Below are positions 32,838-40,452 of a stretch of DNA of 55,413 nucleotides, piece by piece. The notes under the pieces were generated by a model. It was not told the origin of the DNA and ran no database searches. It worked only from the letters and a program-made list of their open reading frames with translations. Made by a program: the position numbers and the translations under genes. Location: the NCBI RefSeq assembly GCF_021283305.1, contig NZ_JAJSOK010000052.1, positions 1-55,413 of the forward strand, given 5' to 3'. Source of the stretch: Pseudonocardia kujensis (GTDB lineage: Bacteria; Actinomycetota; Actinomycetes; Mycobacteriales; Pseudonocardiaceae). The number at the start of each line of letters is the position of its first letter. Positions within the stretch are counted from its first letter, which is position 1.

Positions 32838-33560
32838 ATGAGCAGGATCGCCATCGTGACCGGAGCCGGTCGGGGGATCGGCCGGGCCATCGCCGAGCGG
32901 CTCGCCGCGGACGGTTGCACCGTGGTCGCCACGGACGTGGACGAGGCCACCGCCAAGGACACCGGCGCCTCGGTCGGCGGCGTCGGCCTCCGCGCCGACG
33001 TGACCGACCGCGGGTCCGTCGACGCGATGGTCGCGCAGGTCCGGTCCGAGTACGGCCGGATCGACGTGCTGGTCAACAACGCGGGCTGGGACCTCGCCGT
33101 CCCCTTCGTCGACTCCGACCCGGCCGACTGGGACACGATCATCAGGATCAACCTCTACGGCGTCCTGCACACCTGCAAGGCGGTGTTGCCGATCATGATC
33201 GAGCAGCGCGGGGGGACCGTCGTGAACCTGGCGTCGGACGCGGGCCGGGTCGGCTCCTCCGGTGAGGCGGTGTACTCCGCGGCCAAGGGCGGCGTCATCG
33301 CCTTCACCAAGACGATCGCCCGGGAGACCGCGCGGCACGGGATCAACGCCAACTGCGTGTGCCCCGGCCCGACGGACACGGCCCTGTTCGCGAGCATGGG
33401 CGGCGAGAAGCTCCGGGAGTCGCTGGTCAAGGCGATCCCCTTCCGCAGGCTGGCGCAGCCGAGCGACCTCGCGGGGGCGGTGGCGTTCTTCGCCTCGCCC
33501 GACGCCGCGTACATGACCGGGCAGACCGTCAGCGTCAGCGGCGGCCTGACCATGAGCTGA
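32838..33560 (+). CDS. badH: 2-hydroxycyclohexanecarboxyl-CoA dehydrogenase-like SDR (BadH type)
   Basis: A 240-residue short-chain dehydrogenase. Cofactor motif TGAGRGIGRAIAE at the start, NNAGWD mid-protein, catalytic Ser in NLASDAGRVGSSGEAVYSAA with Tyr-x-x-x-Lys (YSAAK). Segments ILVNNAGWDLAVPF, CVCPGPTDTALFASM and the end TGQTVSVSGGLTMS match BadH, which oxidises 2-hydroxycyclohexanecarboxyl-CoA to the 2-keto ester, the substrate of BadI. ATG with GAGGAG, eight bases after the acyl-CoA dehydrogenase stop. Third gene of the TetR-controlled operon; the hydratase and CoA ligase of the pathway are not in the window. Confidence 0.82.
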   Translation: MSRIAIVTGAGRGIGRAIAERLAADGCTVVATDVDEATAKDTGASVGGVGLRADVTDRGSVDAMVAQVRSEYGRIDVLVNNAGWDLAVPFVDSDPADWDTIIRINLYGVLHTCKAVLPIMIEQRGGTVVNLASDAGRVGSSGEAVYSAAKGGVIAFTKTIARETARHGINANCVCPGPTDTALFASMGGEKLRESLVKAIPFRRLAQPSDLAGAVAFFASPDAAYMTGQTVSVSGGLTMS

Positions 33561-33582
33561 GGGGCTGGTGTCGTCCGGCTGT

Positions 33583-33692
33583 GTAGCGCGAGTCGGGAGT
33601 TCCGGTAGCGCGAGTCGGGAGTTCCGGTGGCGCGAGTCGGGAGTTCCGGTGGCGCGAGTCGGGAGTTCCGGCAGCGCGAGTCGGGAGCTTCG
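33583..33692. repeat. 22-bp tandem repeat, five copies
   Basis: Five head-to-tail units of GTAGCGCGAGTCGGGAGTTC plus CG lie at 33583, 33605, 33627, 33649 and 33671. Units differ only at the second and third bases (GTAG, GTGG, GCAG) and the last unit carries GCTTCG at its end. No spacers separate them. Confidence 0.9.
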
Positions 33693-33728
33693 TGCGACCG
33701 GGTCGGCGTCGTCGGGGGAGTGGGGCCG

Positions 33729-34472
33729 TCAGGTGCTGCCGCGGACCAGCCGGTGGAGCGCGACGCCCTCCTGCCCGGTCGGCCGGCTCGTGACCGTCCA
33801 CGTCGTCCGGGCGGCGGCGAGGAACTCGGGGGCCAGCGGACGGCCGGGGTCGGTCAACCACACCTCCGGCGCGAGCGGGGGGAGGACCTCGAGCAGCTCG
33901 ACGACGTTGCGGTGCCCGTAGAGCAGGTCGGCCCCGAGCACCAGGTCGACGGGCTCCAGGGCCGGGTCGGACCAGCTGCGTGCCTCGGCGCGCAGGTCGA
34001 GACCGTTGCGGTCCGCGCTGCGCCGGACCAGGTCGACGGCGGTCGCCGACAGATCGGTCGCGAGCACGTCGGCGCCCGCCCGGGCCGCGGCCAGCGCGGG
34101 GAGCCCGAGGCCGCACCCGATCTCCAGCACCCGCGCCCCGGCCGGGAAGGGCTCCGCGGCCAGGGCGAGCGCACTCGGCCACAGCTCCGCCCAGTGCGGG
34201 GGCAGCAGCTCGTCCCCGACCTCGTCGAACGGCACCTCGCCCGCGGGCCGCAGCACCCCGAGCCCGAGGCGCCGCTCCTCCACCAGCTCCACCCCGACAT
34301 CATCGCCGTGCCCGGTGAGCGGTGCTCCCGCAAGGGCGAGCGTCGTGCTCATGCCGCTGACCGGGGAGGCGCAGTGCGCCGCGTCGCCCGCCAGCACCAC
34401 CCGGCGGTGGGCGTGGAGCCGGTACCCGAGCGCGGGGTCGGCGATACCGGCACCGGAGACCAGGGCGTGCAT
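33729..34472 (-). CDS. Class I methyltransferase (nicotinamide N-methylase-like) with flavoprotein-derived N-terminus
   Basis: An open frame of 247 residues. From about residue 60 it is a Rossmann methyltransferase: PHWAELWPSALALA, the SAM loop ARVLEIGCGLGLPALAAA, acidic turn DVLATDLSATAVDL, and DLVLGADLLYGHRNVVELLE, like the lysine/nicotinamide N-methyltransferase (Methyltransf_16) group. The first 50 residues do not belong to that fold: they are pieces of an FAD monooxygenase. Translation may begin at the upstream ATG/GTG (34472) or at ATG 34352 (MSTTLALAG). Target molecule unknown. Stands downstream of the clpP pair on the same strand, beyond a short GC stem. Confidence 0.65.
   Translation of the reverse strand: MHALVSGAGIADPALGYRLHAHRRVVLAGDAAHCASPVSGMSTTLALAGAPLTGHGDDVGVELVEERRLGLGVLRPAGEVPFDEVGDELLPPHWAELWPSALALAAEPFPAGARVLEIGCGLGLPALAAARAGADVLATDLSATAVDLVRRSADRNGLDLRAEARSWSDPALEPVDLVLGADLLYGHRNVVELLEVLPPLAPEVWLTDPGRPLAPEFLAAARTTWTVTSRPTGQEGVALHRLVRGST
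34350..34472 (-). pseudogene. Flavin monooxygenase remnant (both ends joined, middle deleted)
   Basis: MHALVSGAGIADPALGYRLH equals the first FAD-binding turn of a UbiH/PhzS-type monooxygenase. It is joined directly to RRVVLAGDAAHCASPVSGMS, the GD motif that normally lies about 270 residues later. The whole catalytic middle is missing, so an internal deletion left a short fused relic in front of the methyltransferase. Confidence 0.6.
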
Positions 34473-34497
34473 CCCCCAGCCTCCGGCGCCGGTGGCC

Positions 34498-34516
34498 CCG
34501 CGCGCGGCGCGCGCGG
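34498..34516 (-). terminator. GC stem after the clpP pair
   Basis: CCGCGCGC (34498-34505) and GCGCGCGG (34509-34516) form an 8-bp stem immediately after the second clpP stop codon. Confidence 0.4.
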
Positions 34517-34517
34517 A

Positions 34518-35138
34518 TCAGCGGACGAGGGACAGCTTGCGGGGCCGGACGATCCCGTCGACCAGCCCGTAGGCCACGGCCTCCTCGGCGGTGAGGACAC
34601 GGTCCCGTTCGACGTCGGTGTGGACCTGCTCGGGGGTCCGGCCGGTGTGCCGGGCCAGGGCCTCCTCCATCTGCCGGCGGACGCGGGCGATCTCGGCGGC
34701 GTGGATCTCCAGGTCGGAGATCTGCCCCTCGACCACACCCGTGGACGGCTGGTGGATCAGCACCCGGGCGTTCGGCACGGCGAGCCGCTTCCCGCGCGCC
34801 CCCGCCGCGAGCACCACGGCCGCGGCGGACGCGGCCTGGCCCAGGCAGACCGTCTCGATCTCCGGGCGGATGAACTGCATGGTGTCGTAGATCGCCATGA
34901 GCGAGGTGAAGGAGCCGCCCGGGGAGTTGATGTACAGCGAGATCGTGCGGTCCGGGTCGGCCGACTCCAGGTACAGCAGCTGGGCCGTGACGTCGTCGGC
35001 CGAGGCGTCGTCGATCTGCACACCGAGGAAGACGATCCGCTCGTCGAACAGCTTGTCGTACGGGTTGGACTCCGTGAACCCGTAGGCCGTCCGCTCCACG
35101 AAGGACGGCAGCGTGTACCGCATCTGCGGCGACCTCAC
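34518..35138 (-). CDS. clpP: ATP-dependent Clp protease proteolytic subunit (second of pair)
   Basis: A 206-residue serine protease subunit. Catalytic Ser in GQAASAAAVVLAAGA, His in ARVLIHQPSTGV, Asp in VERDRVLTAEEAVAYG; also SLYINSPGGSFTSLMAIYDT. Residues around RYTLPSFVERTAYGFTESNP match the N-terminus of actinobacterial ClpP paralogues. The GTG at 35138 overlaps the stop of the first clpP (GTGA) and gives MRSPQMRYTLPSF, similar to relatives; an ATG at 35123 would be shorter. With its partner it should form a mixed barrel fed by ClpX or ClpC. This pair resembles the accessory ClpP3/ClpP4 of streptomycetes; whether it is the essential pair is not decidable here. Confidence 0.88.
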   Translation of the reverse strand: MRSPQMRYTLPSFVERTAYGFTESNPYDKLFDERIVFLGVQIDDASADDVTAQLLYLESADPDRTISLYINSPGGSFTSLMAIYDTMQFIRPEIETVCLGQAASAAAVVLAAGARGKRLAVPNARVLIHQPSTGVVEGQISDLEIHAAEIARVRRQMEEALARHTGRTPEQVHTDVERDRVLTAEEAVAYGLVDGIVRPRKLSLVR

Positions 35139-35794
35139 GGGGCCACGTCCCCGGCGCGGGCGACCAGGTGGTCCACGAACCCGTACTCGAGCGCCTCCCG
35201 GGCGTCGAACCACCGGTCGCGGTCGAAGTCCGCCATGATCTGTGCGGTGGTCTGCCCGGTGTGCGAGGCGATCAGCTCCGCCATCTCCTCCTTGTTGCGC
35301 CGCAACAGCTCCGCGCGGATCCGGATGTCGGTCTCGCTGCCGCCCACCCCGGCCGACGGCTGGTGCATGAGGACCTTGGCGTGCGGCAGCACGTACCGTT
35401 TGCCCGGGGTGCCCGCGGACAGCAGCACCTGGCCCATCGACGCGGCCAGCCCCATCGCGTAGGTCGCGACGTCGCACGGGATGAACCGCATCGTGTCGAG
35501 GATGGCGAGCCCGTCGTGCACGGAACCGCCGGGGGAGTTGATGTAGAGCGCGATGTCCGCCTCGGAGTCCTCCGCCGCGAGCAGCAGCATCTGGCCGGCG
35601 ATGCGGTTGGCGATGTCGGCGTCGACCTCTTGGCCGAGGACGACGATCCGGTGGGCCAGCAACCGCTCGAACACCGAGTCGGCGAGGCCGGGTGCCGGGG
35701 CCGGCGCGCTCATCCGGGCCGGGCCCAGCGGACCGGAGAGCGGCGTCGCGGGCAGGTGGAACGGCGGGTTCGGGGACGGGATCGGGACGGGCAC
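35135..35794 (-). CDS. clpP: ATP-dependent Clp protease proteolytic subunit (first of pair)
   Basis: A 219-residue serine protease subunit. Catalytic Ser in MGLAASMGQVLLSAG, His in AKVLMHQPSAGV, Asp in FDRDRWFDAREALEYG, plus ALYINSPGGSVHDGLAILDT. The GTG at 35794 has an excellent GAGGAGG site 6 bases upstream and gives a Pro-rich leader (about 35 residues) that may be cut off during maturation, as in other ClpP proteins; ATG 35713 is a shorter alternative. It is the first gene of a two-clpP operon with a 4-base overlap and lies about 100 bases behind a ClgR-like palindrome. Confidence 0.88.
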   Translation of the reverse strand: MPVPIPSPNPPFHLPATPLSGPLGPARMSAPAPAPGLADSVFERLLAHRIVVLGQEVDADIANRIAGQMLLLAAEDSEADIALYINSPGGSVHDGLAILDTMRFIPCDVATYAMGLAASMGQVLLSAGTPGKRYVLPHAKVLMHQPSAGVGGSETDIRIRAELLRRNKEEMAELIASHTGQTTAQIMADFDRDRWFDAREALEYGFVDHLVARAGDVAP

Positions 35795-35895
35795 GGCGGC
35801 CTCCTCGCGTACGACGACGCCCTGCCGACGACGCGGCGACGGGCGGGACCTGACCTCGCCGACGCTAGGGTTGGCCGGGCCCGCGGAACCCGAGC

Positions 35896-35910
35896 TTCGC
35901 CGACGGCGAA
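35896..35910. promoter_or_regulatory. ClgR-like operator upstream of the clpP pair
   Basis: TTCGCC-GAC-GGCGAA is a perfect palindrome. Its core CGCCGACGGCG fits the published ClgR core CGCyNANrGCG. ClgR activates clp genes in actinobacteria, so control of this pair by ClgR or a PopR-like paralogue is a reasonable inference. Confidence 0.5.
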
Positions 35911-35976
35911 TCTGCGACCTGCGATTTTCGCCGACCGTGAACGACGCGGCGCCCGTCAGGGAACGACGCGGCCCGA

Positions 35977-36942
35977 TCAGGTCGCGACCGGACTCCGGCG
36001 CAGCACCACGGCCGCCCCGACCGTCGCGGCGAGGAGGACGGCGCCGGTGGCCGCGACCGTCGCGGCGTCGGGTGCCACGACCGCCTGTCCCCGCAGGGCC
36101 TGCCAGGTCAGCACCGCGAGCAGCCCGGTGTACGCGGCAGCGGCCACGCCCACGAGCCCGCTGCGCACCTCGGCCGAGCGCAGCACGGCGACCCGCGCGG
36201 CCAGCAGCTCCAGCCCGAGGAGCAGGAGTGGCAGCACCTGCAGCGCGTGCATGCCCACGAAGTGCGGGATCCGCAGGTCGCCCCCGGCGGTGCTCCAGCC
36301 GAGCAGGGGCAGACCCGGCCCGCCGTCGGCCAGGCCGACGGTGTGCGCCCCGGTGATCCCGGCCGCGACGGTGGGCCCGACGATGCCCGGTAGCGTCATG
36401 AGCACCCCCGACCCCATCCCGACCACGGCCAGCACCGCGCCGGCGCGGATCGCGCGGCCGCGGGCGGGGTCGAGCCCGCGGACCCGGAAGAGCTGGGCCG
36501 CGGCGTAGAGCGAGGCGAGCCACACGGCGACGATCGAGACCGCCATGATCGTGAAGAGGGTCGAGTTCAGCGGGGTCGTGCGGTTGAAGTGGCTGGTGGT
36601 GCTCCGCAGGACCTGCAGGACGATGACCACCAGCTCCACCCCGAGCAGCAGGGCGGCCACGGTGCCGGCGCGGTGCGTCCACCGGGCCGCCACGGGCCGG
36701 TGCTCCCGGACGAGAGCGACCAGCCAGGCCCAGGTGACGGCGTAGACCAGGGTCGACAGGGCGAACTTGGTCGGCTTGGCCCAGATCGGCAGACCGGTGA
36801 GCACCCGGTCGTCGGCGGCGAGCCCGACGAGCCCGACGACGGTCAGGACGGCCATGGCGGCGGCGAGGACCATCAGCGGCCGGTGCCAGCCGAGTGCGCC
36901 GCGCAGGGTCAGGGACGGGACGGGTCCGGTGGTGGTGGACAT
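35977..36942 (-). CDS. Polytopic membrane protein of unknown function
   Basis: A 321-residue protein with about eight hydrophobic segments. It begins with a short polar part and RGALGWHRPLMVLAAAM; other notable stretches are LPIWAKPTKFALSTLVYAV, TPLNSTLFTIMAVSIVAVW, and GGDLRIPHFVGMHALQVLPL with a conserved-looking HFVGMHALQ. No catalytic motif was recognised. The 5' end overlaps the 3' end of a MerR regulator by 34 bases on the same strand, so it is the second gene of that operon and probably the regulator's target. Confidence 0.75.
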   Translation of the reverse strand: MSTTTGPVPSLTLRGALGWHRPLMVLAAAMAVLTVVGLVGLAADDRVLTGLPIWAKPTKFALSTLVYAVTWAWLVALVREHRPVAARWTHRAGTVAALLLGVELVVIVLQVLRSTTSHFNRTTPLNSTLFTIMAVSIVAVWLASLYAAAQLFRVRGLDPARGRAIRAGAVLAVVGMGSGVLMTLPGIVGPTVAAGITGAHTVGLADGGPGLPLLGWSTAGGDLRIPHFVGMHALQVLPLLLLGLELLAARVAVLRSAEVRSGLVGVAAAAYTGLLAVLTWQALRGQAVVAPDAATVAATGAVLLAATVGAAVVLRRSPVAT

Positions 36943-37586
36943 GGCGTCTCCCGGGAGGGCGGTGGGAACCGTTGGGCGGACACGTGCTCCTGCGCGAGTC
37001 GGCGCAGCGCGGCGAGCAGCCGCTCGCCGAGGACCGTGCCGACCAGCGCGGTCTCCACGCGGGTCTCGGGGTCCTCGACGGCGGTGACGGTGTCGAGGTC
37101 GGCCTCGGCGATCCGCTCGGCGGCCTCGGCGTACACCGTGGCCAGCCCGGCGAGCCGGTCGCCGGTCACGCGCTGCATCGTGGCGAGGACGTCGATCGCG
37201 GCCCGCCGGGCCAGCGGGTCCGGCGAGAGCCGCCAGCCCCGCTCCGCGACGATCGCGTCGAGGCGCTCGGCGGCGGCCGCGTGCAGCGGGTCGTCGACGG
37301 CCGGCGCGGGCGCGTCGGCCGCGTCGATGGTGAGGCCGAGGGTGTCGTGCAGCGGCACGGCCGGGTCGTCGATCGCGCCGAGGACGGCCCGGACGGCGGC
37401 GATCGACAGGCCGCCGACCTCGACGAGCGAGCGGACGAGGGTGAGCCGGCGGACGTGCTCCTCGCCGTACCGTGCCTGGTTGGGCGAGGTGGTGAGCTCC
37501 CCGCGGGGGAGCAGTCCCTCGCGGAGGTAGTACTTGATCGTCGCGACCGGGACCCCGGTCACGCGGCTCAGCTCGGCCATCCGCAT
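36909..37586 (-). CDS. MerR-family transcriptional regulator
   Basis: A 225-residue MerR protein: DNA-binding region MRMAELSRVTGVPVATIKYY, then LREGLLPRGELTTSPNQARY and GEEHVRRLTLVRSLVEVGGL. The C-terminal 150 residues are helical with no cysteine cluster, so it senses an organic signal rather than a metal. A TACAGT box seven bases before the ATG makes it leaderless. It leads a two-gene operon with the membrane protein and lies divergent from the GH15 gene; a palindrome at 37601 in that gap may be its operator. Confidence 0.88.
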   Translation of the reverse strand: MRMAELSRVTGVPVATIKYYLREGLLPRGELTTSPNQARYGEEHVRRLTLVRSLVEVGGLSIAAVRAVLGAIDDPAVPLHDTLGLTIDAADAPAPAVDDPLHAAAAERLDAIVAERGWRLSPDPLARRAAIDVLATMQRVTGDRLAGLATVYAEAAERIAEADLDTVTAVEDPETRVETALVGTVLGERLLAALRRLAQEHVSAQRFPPPSRETPCPPPPDPSRP

Positions 37587-37593
37587 GGTCGAT

Positions 37594-37611
37594 ACTGTAG
37601 CTATCCGATAG
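37594..37611. promoter_or_regulatory. MerR promoter and palindrome
   Basis: On the minus strand the -10 box TACAGT (37594-37599) precedes the ATG by seven bases. Adjacent CTATC-C-GATAG (37601-37611) is a perfect 11-base palindrome in the place where a MerR dimer would bind to control both directions. Confidence 0.5.
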
Positions 37612-37718
37612 TTTTGCTGTCCACTCTTCCCTCGGTGAGGGATCGTTCGCGGCGGGTGATGCCGTGCCCGGGCCCTCCGGCGACGGTGGGCCGACGGGCC
37701 CGACGCCGAGGAGGAGCC

Positions 37719-39539
37719 ATGACCGAGACCGCGATCGCCGACCACGGACTCATCGGCGACCTGCACACGTCCGCCCTCGTGAGCACGGAGGGCGCGATCG
37801 ACTGGTTCTGCTGCCCGCGCATCGACTCGCCCAGCGTGTTCGGCGCCCTGCTCGACGACGAGCGCGGCGGGCACTTCAGGCTCGCCCCGGCCGACCCGCA
37901 CACCTCACGGCAGATGTACTTCCCCGACTCGGCCGTGCTGGTCACCCGCTTCTTCACCGAGTCCGGCGTCGGCGAGGTCGTCGACTTCATGCCCGTGCTG
38001 GGCCGGCGGAACGGCGGGAGCCGGCTGGTCCGGATGGTGCGCTGCGTGCGCGGGAGGATGCGGTTCGCGGGGCACGTCGCGCCGCGCTTCGACTACGGTC
38101 GCCGCGCTCACCGGACCGAGATCACCGAGAGCGGCGGGCGGTTCGTCACGGACGCGCTCACGCTGACCGTGCACGTCGTCCGCGAGCCGGAGGACCCGCG
38201 GATCGCCCAGGTGAAGGTGGACGAGGGCGACGTCGGCTTCACCCTTGAGCTCGACGCCGGCGAGCTGCGCGGTGTGGTCCTCGAGGCGGACGCCGACGGC
38301 CCGCCCCGCGAGATCCGGGTCGCCGAGATCAACCGGCTGTTCGACGACACCGTGGCCTTCTGGCACCGCTGGATCGGCCGCTCGACGTACCGCGGACGCT
38401 GGCGGGAGATGGTGAACCGGTCGGCGATCACGTTGAAGCTGCTGACCTACGACCCCTCGGGCGGGCTGGTCGCGGCGCCCACCGCGGCCCTGCCGGAGCA
38501 GGTCGGCGGCGAGCGCAACTGGGACTACCGCTACACCTGGGTCCGTGACGCGTCGTTCTCGGTGTTCTCGCTGCTGAAGCTGGGGTTCGTCGAGGAGGCG
38601 TCGCGGTTCGGCGGCTGGCTGGGCGACCGCGTGCGCGAGCGCGTCGGCGGCGAGGGCGGCCCGCTCAACATCATGTACCGCGTCGACGGCTCCTCGGACC
38701 TCAAGGAGGAGATCCTCGAGCACTGGCGGGGCTATCGCGGTTCCTCCCCCGTGCGTATCGGCAACGGCGCCGCCGAGCAGCTCCAGCTCGACATCTACGG
38801 CGAGGCCGCGGACAGCGTCGCGGCGCTCGACCGGGCCGGGCTCCGCTCCCCGCACCGCGGGTGGGCGGCGATGACCGAGGTCCTCGACTGGCTCTGCGAG
38901 CACTGGGACCAGCCCGAGGAGGGCATCTGGGAGACTCGCGGCGGCCGGCAGCCCTTCACCTACGGCCGCGTGATGAGCTGGGTCGCGCTCGACCGCGGCA
39001 TCCGGCAGGCCCTGGAGAGCGGCCGCCCGGCGCCGCTGGAGCGATGGCGGACGGAGCGCGACCAGATCTACCGCCAGGTCATGGAACGCGGCTGGAACGC
39101 CCGCCGGGGCGCCTTCGTGCAGCACTACGCCACGGACGTCCTCGACTCGTCGCTGCTGCGCATGGCCACCGTCGGCTTCATCACGCCGGAGGACCCGATG
39201 TGGACCTCGACGCTCGACGCGATGGAGGCCGAGCTGGTCACGGACAGCCTCGTGTACCGCTACGACCCGGCCGCCTCGCCGGACGGGCTGCGCGGCTCCG
39301 AGGGCACGTTCTCGTTGTGCTCCTTCTCCTGGGTCGACGCGCTCGCCCGCGCCGGCCGGCTCGACCAGGCGCGGCAGGCGTTCGAGAAGATGCTCACCTA
39401 CGCCAACCACCTGGGGCTCTACTCCGAGGAGATCGCGCTCACGGGCGAGCAGATCGGGAACTTCCCGCAGGCGTTCACCCACCTCGCGCTGATCGACGCG
39501 GCCACGACGCTCGACGCCGCGCTGGACCGCCGCCACTGA
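37719..39539 (+). CDS. Glycoside hydrolase family 15 protein (glucoamylase/trehalase-like)
   Basis: A 606-residue cytosolic GH15 enzyme; no signal peptide. N-terminal domain starts IADHGLIGDLHTSALVSTEG then AIDWFCCPRIDSPSVFGALL. The catalytic (alpha/alpha)6 part carries GGERNWDYRYTWVRDASFSV (substrate-site residues), PVRIGNGAAEQLQLDIYGE, and EEGIWETRGGRQPFTYGRVM with the general-acid region. In mycobacteria this subgroup includes trehalases, so trehalose hydrolysis is plausible, but glucoamylase-type activity cannot be excluded. ATG with GAGGAG. Its stop codon lies at the edge of the 31-bp repeat array. Confidence 0.88.
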   Translation: MTETAIADHGLIGDLHTSALVSTEGAIDWFCCPRIDSPSVFGALLDDERGGHFRLAPADPHTSRQMYFPDSAVLVTRFFTESGVGEVVDFMPVLGRRNGGSRLVRMVRCVRGRMRFAGHVAPRFDYGRRAHRTEITESGGRFVTDALTLTVHVVREPEDPRIAQVKVDEGDVGFTLELDAGELRGVVLEADADGPPREIRVAEINRLFDDTVAFWHRWIGRSTYRGRWREMVNRSAITLKLLTYDPSGGLVAAPTAALPEQVGGERNWDYRYTWVRDASFSVFSLLKLGFVEEASRFGGWLGDRVRERVGGEGGPLNIMYRVDGSSDLKEEILEHWRGYRGSSPVRIGNGAAEQLQLDIYGEAADSVAALDRAGLRSPHRGWAAMTEVLDWLCEHWDQPEEGIWETRGGRQPFTYGRVMSWVALDRGIRQALESGRPAPLERWRTERDQIYRQVMERGWNARRGAFVQHYATDVLDSSLLRMATVGFITPEDPMWTSTLDAMEAELVTDSLVYRYDPAASPDGLRGSEGTFSLCSFSWVDALARAGRLDQARQAFEKMLTYANHLGLYSEEIALTGEQIGNFPQAFTHLALIDAATTLDAALDRRH

Positions 39540-39542
39540 GCG

Positions 39543-39740
39543 GAGCGAACATCGTTACCGAGCGGAGCTTGCGGAGCGAACATCGTTACTGAGCGGAGCT
39601 TGCGGAGCGAACATCGTTACCGACCGGAGCTCGCGGAGCGAACATCGTTACCGAGCGGAGCTTGCGGAGCGAACATCGTCACTGAGCGGAGCTCGCGGAG
39701 CGAACATCGTTACTGAGCGGAGCTCGCGGAGCGAACATCG
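39543..39740. repeat. 31-bp tandem repeat array, seven copies
   Basis: Units begin GAGCGAACATCGTTAC and continue with GAGCGGAGCTTGCG; starts are at 39543, 39574, 39605, 39636, 39667, 39698 and 39729, exactly 31 apart. Copies differ by C/T choices (CTTGCG or CTCGCG, TTACC, TTACT or TCACT), and the last is truncated after GAGCGAACATCG. The TGA of the preceding gene is itself within a partial unit (ACTGAGCGG). Confidence 0.92.
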
Positions 39741-39757
39741 ACGCTGAGGAGGGCGCC

Positions 39758-40039
39758 GTGTGCCTGTTCGTCGGGTTGTTGCTGTTCGGGCCGCGGGTCG
39801 TCGACGTGCTGTGGTGGCTCGTCGACCCCGTCCGCTGGAACGCGACCTTCGACAACGTCCTGTGGCCGATCATCGGCATCGTGTTCCTGCCGCTCACGAC
39901 GCTGGTCTACGTCCTCGTCGCGCCCGGTGGGATCCACGGCTTCGACGCCGTCTGGCTCGCACTCGCCTTCCTGGTCGACCTGTCGGGCTACGCCGGCAGC
40001 CGCCGGTACGGCGGCCGGCGGCGCCGGATAACGGCTTAG
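39758..40039 (+). CDS. Small membrane protein, unknown function
   Basis: A 93-residue protein with two or three membrane segments: FVGLLLFGPRVVDVLWWLVD, then VLWPIIGIVFLPLTTLVYVL, and FDAVWLALAFLVDLSGYAG, followed by a basic RRRRITA tail. GTG start with GGAGG six bases upstream. It lies directly behind the 31-bp repeat array. No family recognised beyond similarity in style to actinobacterial conserved membrane proteins. Confidence 0.65.
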   Translation: MCLFVGLLLFGPRVVDVLWWLVDPVRWNATFDNVLWPIIGIVFLPLTTLVYVLVAPGGIHGFDAVWLALAFLVDLSGYAGSRRYGGRRRRITA

Positions 40040-40160
40040 GGCGTCCCGAGCGAGTCACCTCTCCGAGGTGATGCGGCCGGCCGGGAGGGCCGGACGATGG
40101 ACGACGCCCGGGGGAGGCGCGGCCGTGGCGTGGGGCGGTCGCGCGGGAGGGGGATTCCAC

Positions 40161-40421
40161 GTGCTGCTCGTCCTGCTGCCGGTCGCGCTCGGCCTGCCGG
40201 TGCTGCTCATGCTGGCCGTCCTGCTGCTCGCGCGGCTCGAGGCGGCGCTGCTCGTCCCGGCCCGGCGGCGGCCCGCGCCGGGGGCCGCGCGGAACCCGCG
40301 GCCGCGCGCGGCGGCGGTCGCGCGTCCGCGGGCCCGCCCCGCCCGGATCGTGCCGCGCCCCGCGCCGGGGCCGATGCTCCCGTCCTGCCGCAGGGCGCGG
40401 CTGCGCGTGCGGCGGTCCTGA
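40161..40421 (+). CDS. Single-pass small membrane protein with basic tail
   Basis: An 86-residue candidate: after the GTG, LLVLLPVALGLPVLLMLAVL is one membrane helix, then ARLEAALLVPARR and a Pro/Arg/Ala-rich tail. The GTG at 40161 is preferred because GGGAGGGGG lies seven bases upstream; longer in-frame starts exist at 40125 and 40068. Coding status rests on the site and the helix, as the tail is low complexity. Function unknown. Confidence 0.45.
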   Translation: MLLVLLPVALGLPVLLMLAVLLLARLEAALLVPARRRPAPGAARNPRPRAAAVARPRARPARIVPRPAPGPMLPSCRRARLRVRRS

Positions 40422-40452
40422 GCGCGGTCGGGTTCCGCGGGCCCGGAGCGGC

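Noticed and set aside
33583..33692. 22-bp repeats as CRISPR or as coding sequence
   Set aside because: Contiguous without spacers; the open frame across them is only a low-complexity repeat.
39543..39740. 31-bp repeats as a CRISPR array
   Set aside because: Units are directly joined with no unique spacers, and no cas genes are present.
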